Below are positions 1-11,760 of a DNA stretch of 64,000 nt, one piece after another. Numbering within the stretch: position 1 is the stretch's first letter; every line of letters starts with the position of its first letter. Under the pieces are notes generated by a model. It did not search any database, was not told where the DNA came from, and saw only the letters and a list, made by a program, of their open reading frames with translations. The DNA comes from Hermetia illucens (lineage: Eukaryota; Arthropoda; Insecta; Diptera; Stratiomyidae), in assembly GCF_905115235.1 (NCBI RefSeq), contig NC_051852.1, positions 32,809,199-32,873,198 of the forward strand, written 5' to 3'. The position numbers and the translations under genes are program-made.

Positions 1-630
1 TCTGTCAAGTCGCCGACATGTTGTAGACGTGTGCCCATAATCCAAACGTCTGCAAGATTTGGTTAGGGTGGCCCGGACTCGTATCGTTCACACTGCCCAG
101 CCATTTCTGATTTTTTCCGCTGTTTATAAGCTTCTTGGCGTATTGCTCATACCAGCGAGTCTCTGGCTTCGGGAATTCGCAGATGTCCAGGGCTCCATCC
201 AGGGCTCCATCAGCCAGTTTTTCACCCTTTTGCTGAAGTTTTTCTTGAGGAAAGTCCTAGATCGCAAGCGCTTCACAACTGCCGCGCATTTCTTAATAAG
301 CCTTTCCTCTTCAGCTTTCACCAGAGTAGTTGACAGTGCCCACACTCGGCTTATGTTCGAAACCATTTGATTAGTTTCGGCAGTTTCCACTGTGCCTCTT
401 TCTGCAACTTTAGCACTACATGGTATTGCCTGGGTTCCCGTCTCCGTTGCAGGTGCTGCATCACTTTGCTAGTCTTCTCTTCTGTTAGCGTATTCCGATG
501 TCTCGTCGGGTATTTCAGCCCTTTCTGCGTCCTCCGCTGAGCGCTGGGGCGAACGACGCATTTTCGTGACGCGTCTAATCGCCGCCAGCTCACTATCCAT
601 TTCTTCGTTCGTTTTGTTTGTATTCGCCAT
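1..630 (-). mobile_element. LINE ORF1 N-terminal fragment, R1-like
   Basis: The minus strand has an ATG at 630-628 opening a frame that begins MANTNKTNEEMDSELAAIRR. It is followed by a charged, proline-poor stretch interrupted by a stop near 472, then an EEERLIKKCAAVV segment, and runs toward the left edge. A related segment (SEEEKLIRKCTAR) recurs in the R1-type ORF1 at 1100-2310, so I read this as the N-terminal part of a gag-like ORF1 of the same LINE group. No RT is attached. The clade assignment is inferred from that internal comparison. Confidence 0.5.
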
Positions 631-1099
631 TTAAGTCTTTTACCAACGAATTGTGTCCAAGTGAGCGAGCTGCAATAGTCAGGAACTGGTATACCTACGG
701 GGAGAAAGCTTCTATACCAGTTGCCGCCTAACCTACGATTAGCTTATTCCGGAACTCACGGGCAGGCTCGTTCGGGACAACGCGGTCTACTAATATTGGT
801 TCAATGTACACTACCCGACCAGGGTCCCCAAGGAGTCCCGGCGTATATTGGTCATTAGCAGTTCACTCTTCACCGAGAAACTTTATCGAGGCTACTACTT
901 AGGACGCAGGTATTATGCCAGCTAGGGCAGAACTACTTGCTCCGGTACCTCGGCGACGCCACTCCCCATATCGTAAGCGACCCGTTAAGGATCGTGCGCT
1001 AGTAGCTGGTGAGCGGTTGCGCTCCGGTGCATGTCAATTTGTAGGACGCGGATCATGCTAGTCGCGCCCTAGCTATTTTTAGTTCCGTACTAAAGATTG
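631..1099. other. No gene; probable LINE leader sequence
   Basis: No convincing coding frame. This GC-richer stretch lies directly upstream (minus strand) of the ORF1 fragment at 1-630, so it may be the 5' leader of that LINE. I see no internal repeats. Confidence 0.3.
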
Positions 1100-2310
1100 G
1101 ACACCGCCCCGAACCAGCAGTGTGTGCCAGGTCTGCACTAAATGCACCATGATCCATGCAGAGATCACAATTTTTGCTTTCATTACAGCCCTTCGCTTGG
1201 TGCCCTACCTGGTCGCATCTGCTATGTGCTGTCCTCCTGTCCTATCTCCTGTGTGCATAGTTCAGACACTTGTAAAACTTGATGGGAGTTATTCGCATTC
1301 ACTTCCTGCATACTACCCACCCAATTTTGATTTTCTCGCTACCAAGGAGTTTCCTCGCGTATTGCTTAGGGACTTCCACTACGGCGAGTTTCTGCTTTTG
1401 AGCCTTTACAGGGGTGATAGCTATCTGGGCATTGGTTACCTCTGGACATTCACGCTTTATGGCCTCCTCAACTTCTGTGAGGGAGTCTAGACTAGAAATG
1501 ATAGCCTTTTCGCTTAGTAGTCCCTTGACCGTTTCGCTTAACATTCTCTTGCTAGTCGTCGTCAGGCCTTGTTCGACGTGAACTCCGCCGCTCTTCATTT
1601 TCCGTATGGAAGATACTTCGGCTCCATTGTCTTCAGGTTTCACTTTGTAGTGAATTTCACTGAGGACTTTCGCTAATAGTTTGTCGTCCGTCGATTTAAC
1701 CAGCAGAACCAACGTTTTAGTCCTTCTTTGCCTCCTCGTCTTTTTTGTTATTGGCTTTTGGTTTGTAGCCCAATTGTCTTTAGGTAAATGGGCGACGCAG
1801 CGAGTTCCTTCCTTTTATCCTGCTTTTTTTTTGGCCCCAGAGACTACTTGGATAAACTTTCCTTCAGGCGCGTTTTCTGCTTTTGGCTTTTTCCCCAGTT
1901 CACGTTCCAGTCTGCGATGCGTTTGGCGGTTGTAATTTTCTCGGTGGAAATGTGACTATTTCTGATTTGCGCACAATTTCCACTATGGTCCACGTTCGCC
2001 TGAGGAACGAGATGCCAGTAGTTCCTCCAGTCCAATCAGCCTGTTTTGACGATCTTCTAGAGGAACGTTGCCTACCGCGCAGTGCATTTCCTGATGAGTT
2101 TTTCCTCTTCGGATCTAACTTGGACGATCGATGGCACTTCCACTCGGTTCATGTCCAAATTCACCTGCTCAATTCTAACGATTTTGGCTGAGCGATTTTC
2201 CGGACCTCCCCGCACCGTCAGTCGCGCCACTTTGTAAAGCATCCTTTTTATTTGTGCATCCCGGTGTCACATCGGGTGTTTCAGCTCCTACTGGCTCTTT
2301 CGCTGGTCGC
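1100..2310 (-). mobile_element. R1-clade LINE ORF1 (gag-like) fragment
   Basis: On the minus strand, 1712-1299 encodes 137 residues with the R1 ORF1 layout: LLVKSTDDKLLAKVLSEI, then a GVHVE...LSETVKGLL segment, then EKIKIGWVVCRK near the end. Immediately downstream (about 1290-1120) another frame shows CCHC zinc-knuckle remnants such as CDQVGHQAKGC followed by CDLC, as expected after that domain. Frame changes and stops separate the parts, so it is a decayed gag-like nucleic-acid-binding ORF. No intact ORF2 follows. Confidence 0.65.
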
Positions 2311-2559
2311 GAGCGATGCATTTTCGTGCTGCGCCCAAACGGAGTCAAATCTTATTCTTTCCCTAATATTCCGGAGATTTGTTTTGCTTTATTATGTTTA
2401 TTGTTCATGGAAATTTCACCAGGGTAACTCAGCTTTCAAAAATGGAACTGATTCTCAGAGAGGTTGCCTTCTTTTTCGGCAATCGGAATCAGTCTGTTAT
2501 AATTATAGCCTTTTACCTTTGACTTTTGACATTATTGTCTTGTAGGCGTCACCCTCAAA

Positions 2560-3070
2560 ATGTCTCCTCTTTCACGCACGACATTTGATGATAGCTATAT
2601 ATAATTTTTGTTGTGCCTCTTTGTATTCTTCATGTAGTTGCTCGTATCCAGATAGGTTTCTGTTTCGCTGACTGCGTCTTATGGCCTCAAAACCGGCCCT
2701 GATTTCAGAGTTCCACCAAAAGTTTGGAGCTCGTTTCTGCGATATAATACACCTTTGCATAGACGCGTCACATGTTCGTCGCAGCTTTTCACCGATCTGT
2801 AAAAATTTATCGTCTGCGTTTCTTTCAAGCGCTGTATTTTGCTGGAAAACATCTTTGAAAATCTCCTTATCAAACAGATTGGCTGCCCATTTTTCAGTTA
2901 TCTTCAGGGACCACTTTATTCTTGTCTATATTGTGTATATTCTTCTGTTCTTATTCCCAACCCAAATCCCATATCTGGATCTTTGTCCCATTTTGAGCGA
3001 TGACGAAGTCGATTTTCTTTTAAAATTTCGTCTGGGAAAGCAAACCCGCAGCTCGGTAAAGGTTTAGGTT
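2560..3070 (-). mobile_element. R1-like LINE ORF2 linker fragment
   Basis: Minus-strand frames at 2873-2572 encode APNFWWNSEI followed by a charged helix and a YEQLHEEYKEAQQKLYIAI segment. This resembles the region between endonuclease and reverse transcriptase in R1-type ORF2. It lies upstream of the ORF1 fragment on the same strand, in the wrong order for one element, so it belongs to a separate copy. Confidence 0.5.
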
Positions 3071-4689
3071 CAACTCCAAGATCCCCATTTGCGCATAATG
3101 CTGAACACCTTTCTTAAAAGCGGACATATGCCGCTGGATGTCGCCATATTTTCTGTGTCCTCTTGCTAACTGATAGCCACTTATTCGCAGGAACATTTTT
3201 CATCGCCAAGTTGTTTCGTTGATCTCCTGGGATCCAACTAACTCCAGGAGGCTTCCTGTGGATACATGCTTCTTAATTACACTATGCTCATTCCTTTCCA
3301 TTGTCACTAAGTAAATCATATTATAATCATCGGGGAAATCGGTTTATTTCAATTTGGCACTAGTCATTAAATGTCTTGTACTTTTGATGTCGGCTCTCTT
3401 TATCCTATCATTAAAAAGTTTACAGAAAAACTGTAGAATTATGATGATTTTCAGAACGGGGTACAGTTGTCAAATTCACCGAGTCCTGCATGAACCTCGA
3501 AGGTAAACATTAATGTATTTCGGAAAAGCTCTGCATTTTTAGTTTCCGAGTATTTCAGAGCCATTTCAAGCCTAATAGAAGTATGCTAACAGGTTTGATG
3601 ATGATTTGAGAACCTTTAATCATCAGACACACGTCTAAAATAACTGAAGGCTGTAAAATGAGCCCATGGTAAGACATTTTTGATGTATCTTTCGGGATCC
3701 ATGGTCCTTACCTTAGTTATATGCCGATACTGACGGATATCAGCTTTCCTCTTTGTTTCAGCGGCACTGTGGTATACATGACTTCATCCTCCTGGCTAGA
3801 TCTTAAAGGTTGCATATCTAGTGTAGTTAACTCCATGTACTATTCACAGATCTGCTGGTTGTCCCAAGCTTCCTTTTTCCGTCTGTGAAGTTAATGCGAT
3901 TAGTGAATTGAAAGAGGGAATGAAGGACAGTAGAAGGAAAATAAGCGAAATGATTGGCATTTCGTGAAATTGGAGCAGTCCGTATCGGCATACTGCGGTG
4001 GTTTGGAATATCAGCAATAAGTGTCGGACCTTCATCGGATGTTATAAGATCTAGAGAGTGGTGAAGCTCTTCAGCTGCTCATCATCTACGAAGAGAAGCG
4101 TCCCCCACAGAATAATTAAAACTTGAAATTATCTGCAACCCCTTTCGTAAAGCCATATACGATAGCAAAATCAGTGCTATTGGCGAAAGCGTCTTCTTCT
4201 CAGACCAAAGCAATGGTGGATTTGTTTTTACACGAACTATACTCCACTGTATTTTTCGTACTTTTTCTCACATCATCCATTTAAACGTTTCCGAAGTCAA
4301 CCAGTTTTGTGATATTATTTTTATATGTGGCCCACCACTTTACCTATGTCAGAGAGCTACAATTATATTCAGACTGCTTGTTTAGAGTTTGTGTGTACTG
4401 AACAGCAAAAAATTATCCCCACAAATGAATGACCACCGGACTGCGGAGACCGGTTTGATATGGAAATGCCGAAATCAGTCATAGAGCGTTTTGGGTAGCC
4501 AAAGGTTGCAATCTTGACGCCATTATCCAAGGCCCTTTTGAGGTATCGGCTGGGTTTGCATAGAGAAGTTACCCCAACTATACATTATTTGATTTTCACT
4601 GATCTCAGCAATTTTATTTTTATTTCACTGAAGTTAGTGCCGACTCACCGTCAGTGCAATTAATTTTGCTCTATCTTGTTTCCATTAGC
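3071..4689. other. No gene recognised
   Basis: Only short frames, none with a domain I know. About 4560-4680 resembles 50270-50350 (shared words around a 'ctgatctcagca' core), so part of this stretch is probably decayed mobile DNA. The rest is AT-rich and uninformative. Confidence 0.3.
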
Positions 4690-6340
4690 GAATTCTTGAT
4701 CTCTGTAATTTCACCCTCTACAATTTCTACACGACTTCTCTAGACGCTCGAACTGGTCCTCTACTGTTCTGCGCCAAGTGTTCTTGGGGCGACCCAGTCT
4801 CGGCCATCATGGGAGAGTGGATTCTATTGCATGGCATAGTCCGCAATGCAATTGTTGACGTTCCTTAAAGTGTGACCTATCCACTGCCACTTCCATCTTC
4901 CTATCCCATCGAATACGAGTGCCAAGCCTATGCGCCGACCAAGTTCTTCATTCGAGATATGTCAGGCCAACGTACTCCGATGAGCTCTTGAGTAACAGTG
5001 AAGTTCACTTAACATGTGCTATTTTCACATAGCAACACAGAAAAAACACTAGCACTAAGCAATGTCAAATTAATCATAGTATTGAGATAACTGCATTTTC
5101 AGATTTTAGACAGCGAGAGCGCTGTAAATGCGTCGGCTAGTTTGGTACCGCCGTCGGCAGAAACCACGTCTCCTAGATATATAAATTAATCGACGCTTTC
5201 AATGCCCTGCCGCCTAGAGTACTCCATATACACTCCCTGTTCACGCTATAGAAAGCTTTCTCGAAATCAATGAAGAGCAGGTGCAGCGAAGATGTAAATT
5301 CTGGGCACTGTTCCAAAATGATTTATTGAATGTTGCTGTGGTCAATTCAGGAGAATCCCGAGCGGAAACTAGCCTGCGTTCTGTAGGTCAAGCTTTCGAG
5401 ATGTTCTTCGATGCATTCCAGGGTTATTTCAGCTATTATCTTTGCGATGGCAGGAAGCACGCAGATACCGCTCCAACTGTCATACTTAAAACGGGTGCCC
5501 GTTTTTGGAATCTTAACGATCATCCCCTTCTTCCACTCTCTGGGAAAGGTCTCAGATTCCCAAGATGTCCATAGGAAAGGAAGTTGATCTGCAATAACTG
5601 CAGGTGGACGGATAAATAACTTTGCGGGAGACTTTTAAGCCCAGCGACTTTACTCCGTTTCAGTGCATTGATGGCCCAAATGATTTCTCTGCTGCTTGGA
5701 GGAAGAGTTCGTATCCACATGTTACGGTGACTAGCCGTTTCATTCACCAGAAGCGGAACCTCACAGAATATGATACGGTTAAGAACCACAGTGAAGTATT
5801 CTTTCATGTAAGTTCTTTCGTGATGCGGTATGTAGTTCTGAAGGCGAGGCCATCTTCCACATTCCTGACCAGTGCAATAGCAAATTCTCTTTTGTCATTT
5901 CATACACGGCCATCTGATGGTTATCCCTTTCGAGGTCGGTGGCAGCGCCACTCTCGTTACGCACATCCAGAAGACAACTCCGTGAAGTAGTCGATCTGAT
6001 TGCTGGTAAGGCGTCAGTCAGTAGAAACCCAACTGACCTTATGGCACACTCTGAGCTCGATCAATGTGCTTTCGATGGCGAGGCGGGGGAAGTTGCAGAA
6101 ATCCAGGAACCTCCCACCGTTACGGTCGCCAAGACCGTGCTTCCCTGTCACAGGCCCGAGCAAGCTGTTGTCAGATCCGACCTTGGCATTCAGATCACCC
6201 ATCACAATCACAATATTACCTTCAGCAAGTTTCCCCTGAACTACATTTGCAATTGCTTATAGAAGGTCAGTCCCTATTCAAGGCGGTGTGACTTTTCGGT
6301 AGCAGTAGAGTTTAAAAATTTGCTAATTGTTAGCCCACAA
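4690..6340 (-). mobile_element. Degenerate APE-RT LINE copy (family A)
   Basis: Reading the minus strand 5' to 3': 6211-6014 carries an exonuclease-endonuclease-phosphatase fragment with the MGDLNAKVGSDN motif and KHGLGDRNGGRF. 5807-5520 carries a pre-RT segment (SSREIIWAINALKRSK). 5290-4980 carries RT palm and thumb remnants. 4900-4740 carries the basic C-terminal tail typical of these LINEs. Many stops and frame changes are present. Related copies lie at 22560-22760, 34300-35850, 38440-39060, 51850-53320 and 62080-62790. Non-LTR family without RNase H; exact clade not resolved. Confidence 0.7.
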
Positions 6341-6673
6341 ATTTTCATCCTTTTTAGTCGCCTCTTATGGCAAGCAGGTAAGGCTTCGAGCGCATTCTTA
6401 AGCCTCAACTGACAGGACACAATCGACCCATTTCTAGCCAAAAATTCCCTTAGCTAGATAGTGATAATCCATTGGATGATCATTAAAAAAACCTTGAAAC
6501 TAGGATCACTTCTAATACACTCAATTTGTAACGAGTCTTTGGGATAGCCCATATCACTTTTCGCGTGAAAATATAATATATAGATTCCAATTCGTAAGGG
6601 TTCAAACACACATTCTAAGTTATTCGTGTCCAAAAGTTACCGGAAGGAAAAGTATATAAATGAATTTTGAATA

Positions 6674-6679
6674 TTTAAT
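6674..6679 (-). promoter_or_regulatory. Candidate poly(A) signal of OBP1
   Basis: ATTAAA on the minus strand about 95 nt after the stop codon, conserved at the same place in the paralogue (19958-19963). Confidence 0.45.
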
Positions 6680-6771
6680 ACGGATTAAGAAAAAACACCA
6701 AGGTAGGAGGAGCTATACCTCCCAAATATCCACTAAAGCACCAATGCTTGTTTTACCATCGATTATTAGTA

Positions 6772-7245
6772 TCAAGCGTCCTTTCTTTTGATTAGGACGT
6801 TACCCCACAAGCATTTTGCAACAGCTGCGGACCATTTGCATAGATCAGCATCCTTCTTATCAGGTGTATTGCATTTCCTTAAGCTATCCTTAGTCACTTC
6901 CCATCCCTCCGCTGTCAGCAGCTCGTAGCCTCTGTCGACACTGTAACCATTTACATCGTCCCAAATTCCAGTTTTAAGGCCATTACAGCGATAGTAGCAG
7001 CTTGGCTTGGTAGGATACAGACCCTTATTAAGCAGATCTTGGTCATCTTTGGAAATATTTTCGGAAACGAAACACTCCTTGCGATAATTTAGATACTCTT
7101 CGAAAGTTGATGGTGCCCAAGCTTGAACCTATAATGGTCAATGTTGTAATAATGGCGTAGGGGGTATAATTATTGATATTGAAAAGACTTGTAGGTCATT
7201 ACTTACCAAAGCGAAAACTGTGCATAATGCGATCAATAATTTCAT
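6772..7245 (-). CDS. Odorant-binding protein 1 (Obp99a/Obp44a-like)
   Basis: Two exons: 7245-7207 and 7128-6772, joined across a 78-bp phase-0 intron (GTAAGT...TATAG), give 131 residues. Exon 1 encodes MKLLIALCTVFAL; with VQA from exon 2 this forms a signal peptide, likely cut after residue 16. Six cysteines at about 32, 57, 61, 99, 110 and 119 give the classic OBP spacing C-X24-C-X3-C-X37-C-X10-C-X8-C, expected to form three disulfides around an all-helical pocket. A WDDVNGY motif after C3 is typical of the Obp99/44a group. Family role: secreted carrier of hydrophobic ligands; the ligand is unknown. The frame is intact, so it is probably functional. Its closest relative is the gene at 20061-20517 (about 75 % identity over the mature protein by my count). 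Confidence 0.93.
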
Positions 7246-7305
7246 CTTGAATAAATCCAAACAGTGAAGCACTTGAAACTGAACAGAAGGAAGAACTTGG
7301 CAATT

Positions 7306-7338
7306 AACTGAAAAAGTTCCCCATCGAGCGGTTTTATA
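7306..7338 (-). promoter_or_regulatory. TATA box and initiator of OBP1
   Basis: TATAAAA at 7338-7332 and a consensus arthropod initiator TCAGTT at 7311-7306. The predicted start A at 7309 lies 29 nt from the first T, giving a 5' leader of about 63 nt. The same pair with identical spacing occurs at 20611-20579. Confidence 0.75.
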
Positions 7339-7991
7339 CCGGTGCATCAAGAAAGCGAATTACGTTTCGAGATCATGCAATTAATTAATTTAAATAATTT
7401 TAATTGCACCTGATAGTCAACAGGGTTTCAGGGAGAAATTCAAATGTAGATAGCGGGCGAGCTTAACCATTTTTTCCAGCTTCTGAATTCTTACAATACT
7501 TCGCTATTCATAAACGAAGGTAGCTTTAATTAATTTTCACTTAATTCCCGCGCTACGCAGCTTTTCGCAAAGGCATTGCGCATCAAAGTAAAAATGCAAT
7601 GCAGACTAGGTCTGGAAAAATTTATTCAGATACTCGGTTCCTTGCGTGTGTTCGTAGAAAAGATTCAGCAATCAAAGTACAAACTATATCCAATAAACCC
7701 TGAAAAAAAAACTCGATAATAGGTAGACATGCGTCATTGATCTTAATTCAGCGGATGAGTATTATTCTATGTGGAAACTTTTCAATTGACCCTGGATTTT
7801 TCACTATCTTTAGGTATTACATAAGTTGACTCAGACAATAAAGTTTATTTTCAGGTGCTATAGATCTGACTGAAGAGAACATTAGCACTGACAGAAAATT
7901 GATGGTTTATTGGTCTGGTCTGTCTGCCTGTCTTTTTTTAAGGAGGTAGAAATTTTCAAGTGACACTTACTGGGCACGCCAGTGTCTTCAT

Positions 7992-8375
7992 TTTTTTCAG
8001 CCTTTGTCCCGTTCACAAGCGGGGTCGGCCCGTCGTAAACGGATTCATCATTTGGATCTATTAAATGTCTGATCTGAATGTAATCGCAAGATTTTTAAAT
8101 CCCCATGCAGCGTATCAAGCCAAAATCAAGACTAATCTTGAGAAGTGAACTCCCGGCCCATACCATCGGAGACGCCTCTTTCGCCGTTTTCAGCGATTGG
8201 TGGGTCCCCATATCAATCGCGAATATCCTCATTTCGGATGTAATCAAAACCTGTCATGCCATTAGCCCAACGCAACATCTTCGTCTTTATTATTGCAAGA
8301 CACCGTTCGTTGTCTTTTATAACCGGTCAACACTCAGAACAATAGAGAGCGACAGGACGGGCTCCATTGCGGTGG
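7992..8375 (-). mobile_element. RTE-clade LINE, 3'-end fragment
   Basis: The stretch reads closely parallel to the 3' end of the longer RTE copy at 29486-31130, including the shared 3' terminus ('agcctttgtcccgttcacaagcgg' region) and the words preceding the last coding block. It is truncated near 8375, where R1-type sequence begins. The antisense poly-T ('tttttttcagcc') is the element's A-rich 3' tail. Confidence 0.75.
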
Positions 8376-8389
8376 AATTTCTACCCTCC

Positions 8390-10050
8390 AAAACTACTTT
8401 CGACTTGTTAAGTAAAACATGGGTATCCAACAAACCTCGTTTGAGTGGTGCCATCCCTGTTGCCATCTAATTGTAGATATCTCCCTTTTGGGGTTTTTCG
8501 CATTCGATAAGGGAGAGACGGACTTGATGTTATATATGCTCATCCTCTCATCTGCCAAAATGACAATCGGCATCAAAGCTATGCTGGCGATGCTGCTTAA
8601 AACTGACCTTGCATCTATCATCACTCCCAAGTATTTGATGCTAGGTTTGAAAGTAATGATATGACCCTTTATTCTAACGCAAGTGAAATTTATTTCTTGG
8701 TGTTTAGTAATGAGGATCATTTTTATCTTTTCGTCTGTGAGTGTCAGTCCAACGAGAACAGCTTAGTATCTCCGAGATGCTTTGTAATCACAACCAGTGC
8801 AATGTCGTCGGCGTAGCCCACCACCGTGATCTGCTGCGTAACTGGGAGATTAAGCATATGATGTTCCAAGGTAGTGTACCCAATGCGGATTCCTGCGGGA
8901 CACCCGCAACTATCCACAATGGCAGCGGGATAGGACAAAAGCCTCCAATAAACGTCGGTCCTTTGCGTCATTCTCCCTGCTTCTCTACTCCAGGGCTCAC
9001 GCATTAAAGTCACCGGCAATCACCAGAATTGAACAGGGTGCCTACCATATCCTCAAACACAGACAATGTGAGACTAGATGGCGCGTAGCAGCGTACACAC
9101 TGCCTATTTTGGCCCAGACAAAGCGAGTGGTCGACAAACTCATGGTGCATTGTATAGCTTGTCTACCTCAAGCCCATATCGCTTCTCCATAATTCGAGCC
9201 GGTGACGCATACCTGAATGGTTTACTTACGTTGGCAACTTCCATCTCGGACTCGTGGGTGGTCTGCTCAAGAAAACCCTGAGCGACCCTGCAACGATTGA
9301 AGTTTATTTGAAGGAACATCATTTTTTCATTGAAGTCAACACCTTCTTAAATTCCTGGCATTTATTACTTCGGGCATGGATTCTGGTTATCCCGGCTTTA
9401 CTTTTCTTCACATAATAGACATTTGCGGTCCCTATTGCATTCTTTGGAAATATGCCTTTCTCCTTGCACTTTCTGCAAGTGTCCAAACATGAAACACTTA
9501 ATGAAAGTTGCTCTCTCAGACGGCAGATAATCCATGCCCTTCGAACTTTTCCTGCCGCTAATAGCTTCTGCGCTGCCTCCACTGGTGTGGTTGATTGAGT
9601 ACTACCATAGACTTTCCTCAGATTCATAATGGATTCTTCATCCAGTTCTTCCAACTTAAATTGTTGTTTCGATACAGCGCAAACTTCTCTTTTGGATGTT
9701 ACTTCGTCGAGATCCTTGCACTGTGCATATATATTATAGATTTCATGTTTTTGGACCAGTACCGCTACATTCTCCCCAGATGAGCTTGTAATTGGGTTAC
9801 GAAAGTCATCAGTTTTGCTCAGCTCAACAGAAAATCGCGTCTAAGTCGGGGTCAGCTTTAACTTTTTTTACCATCTCTGCGCATGATTGATTATCCTTGC
9901 TGGAGATAGCAATTTCCTCTGGGCGGGTTGGCATCTTCCTTTTTATTTTTCGCTTTTTGTAAATAATCTTGGTCCATCCAATATTTTCGGTTGCCTTAGG
10001 TTTCACTTCGGATGCGGACGATCGCACTAAGGGTTCAGGCTCCATCTTTT
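8390..10050 (-). mobile_element. R1-clade LINE copy, internally deleted
   Basis: Reading the minus strand: 10045-9824 encodes an ORF1 N-terminal piece; 9654-9319 encodes the ORF1 C-terminus (RAWIICRLREQLSLS followed by decayed zinc knuckles). 9322-9140 begins ORF2 with LQINFNRCRVAQ, the start of an R1 endonuclease. About 9030-8900 retains ILVIAGDFNA. The frame then passes into RT at 8880-8744 with VVGYADDIALVV, and thumb remnants reach 8394. The endonuclease and RT are joined by a deletion. Stops are present, so it is not autonomous. Confidence 0.75.
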
Positions 10051-10084
10051 CCTTGCTTTTACCTCCACTCTTCGGAAAAAATAG

Positions 10085-10165
10085 TGTGCATTTTTAAGGT
10101 TTTGTGTAAACACAAAATCTTATTAAAATCGGTTTACTGTCTGTCTGTCTTTTTTTCTTTTATAC
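10085..10165. repeat. Fragment of CTGTC/CCGGAAGC repeat
   Basis: 'aaggttttgtgtaaacac...cttattaaaatcggttt' followed by ctgtctgtctgtc matches the start of the repeats at 31905 and 11757. It lies between the 5' end of one R1 copy and the 3' end of the next. Confidence 0.5.
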
Positions 10166-11760
10166 GTTGGAAGGTGGAAAGGTTCAAAACCTACCGCTGG
10201 CTCCTGCCATACGGTTATGTGAGACTTTTACTCACCAAAACCACCTCCTTCTCCTTCGCTTACCCCCGCGGGACTGCCATTTCGGTGTTATATCGCGGGG
10301 CAGGATCAGTTATGAACTGCGGCTTCTGTCGTTATTCATCACTTTCCTCCGAAGCTCCTCCCTCCTCAGCAGATTGGGGATCGTCTTCATTAATTTTCCA
10401 ACCGCCCTCCAAGATGTTTCAGAGGCTAGCATGTGGTCCACGATATTCTCGGGTGTCAACCGTGCCTCGGCGTTAATTTCCGCCTCCGCTCTGTGTGCAG
10501 CGAACCGCGGGCAGTTAAAAACAACATGCTCCGCATCTTCCGGAGTCATCACGCATGTTGGGCAATACGGGGAGTCGTCACGCCCGAAGCGATGAAGGTA
10601 TGCACGGTACCCTCCATGTCCGCTTAGGAATTGAGTTAGGTGGTAACTAACCTCACCGTGTCTTCGCTTGATTTGGAGACATCTGGAATAATCCTGTGTG
10701 CCCAGCGTCCTTTAGGTGAATCATCCCACCTTTTCTGCCATTCCAAAATAGAATCACTTCGTGCCAATTGCCGACGATTGGTATAAGACTCACCGATTGC
10801 ATATAATGGGTCATAGAGGCGTCGACCCTCATTCGCCAAGATGTCGATGGGGATCATGTCGGCTATCACACAAGCTGCTTCATCTGAAGTTGTACGGTAA
10901 GCGCATGACGTACGTAATGCGCTCAATCGGTATGGGGCTGCGATTTTTCTTCTGTTTGCTTCCACCTTCAAAGACGATGCCCAGACTGGAGCTGCATAAA
11001 GCAAGATGGAGCTAACAACTCTCGAGATCAGGAGCCGAAGGCTTTGCCTAGGACCACCTATATTGGGTAACATTCTTGCCAACAATGTACCCACTCCGGA
11101 AGCCTTGGTTGCTAAATTTTCAAGATGAGACTTGAATTTCAGTCTTTGGTCAACCGTGACTCCCAGGTATTTAAGCGCTGGCTGCGACTGTATTATGTGT
11201 TCTCCAATCCTGACATTTACCGACGTCTGCTTCCTTCGCTTTGTAATCAAAACTACCTCGGTTTTATGCTCCGCGAGTGTCAGACCAGCTTCCTCTAGCC
11301 AAGACCTGATTTCAAAAATTGCCTCGTTTGTGAGTACCTCGATCTCATCAATGTCTTGTGCGACGATAGTTACTCCGATATCGTCTGCGAAGCCAATGAT
11401 TGTCATTCCTTTGGGTAGTTGCAACTTTAGAATTCCGTCATACATTATTATCCACAGGAGAGGACCGAGGACTGATCCTTGTGGAACCCCGCAGGTTGTT
11501 GTATACGTTTTAGGTCCATCGTCCGAATCGTAACACAATATCCTCTCCCGGAGAAATTCCCTGACTATGTGCACCAGATATTTAGGAGCGCCCAATTTGG
11601 TTAAAGCCGCAATTATTTTGTTCCATTTTGCCGTATTAAAGGCATTTTTGACATCGAGAGTAACTACCGCGCATGATTTATTGGCCTCCATTGCTTTTTC
11701 CGCAATTTCCGTCACCGTGCTGATGGCATTACCAGTAGATCTTGCCTATCGGAATCCGAA
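10166..11760 (-). mobile_element. R1-clade LINE ORF2, RT and C-terminal domain
   Basis: This is the best preserved LINE here. A 359-residue open frame (11715-10636) spans the RT from TLDVKNAFNTAKW through CGVPQGSVLGPLLW, the catalytic GFADD box and the KYLGVTVDQRLKF thumb to the post-RT helices. About 11759-11715 adds QFGFR with a stop before ARSTGNAIS. Near 10655 a single frameshift separates this from the C-terminal domain (YHLTQFLSGHGGYRAYLHRFG...CPTCVMTPEDAEHVVFNCPRF), a CCHC-like zinc finger region. The 5' side is cut at 11759 by another repeat. The canonical R1 target is 28S rDNA, but no rDNA is present here. Confidence 0.85.

Larger units (their letters stand above)
6430..7905. repeat. 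Duplicated segment, left copy (with OBP1)
   Basis: This stretch aligns by eye with 19790-21195. Matching landmarks are the 'cagtttgtaacgagt'-like word, the 3' untranslated ATTAAA region, both exons, the TATA/initiator promoter, a 'taattttaattgcacctgat' word upstream and 'taggtattacataagttgac' further upstream. The duplication therefore carried the whole gene with roughly 0.6 kb of 5' and 0.3 kb of 3' flank. The homology stops near 7900 at a 'ttgatggt' word. Confidence 0.8.

Noticed and set aside
59-370. A 103-residue plus-strand frame
   Set aside because: It is antisense to the LINE ORF1 fragment and has no motif.
10636-11715. A host protein-coding gene, from its 359-residue open frame
   Set aside because: It carries all R1 reverse-transcriptase boxes, is followed by a frameshifted LINE zinc-finger domain, and is cut by a repeat.
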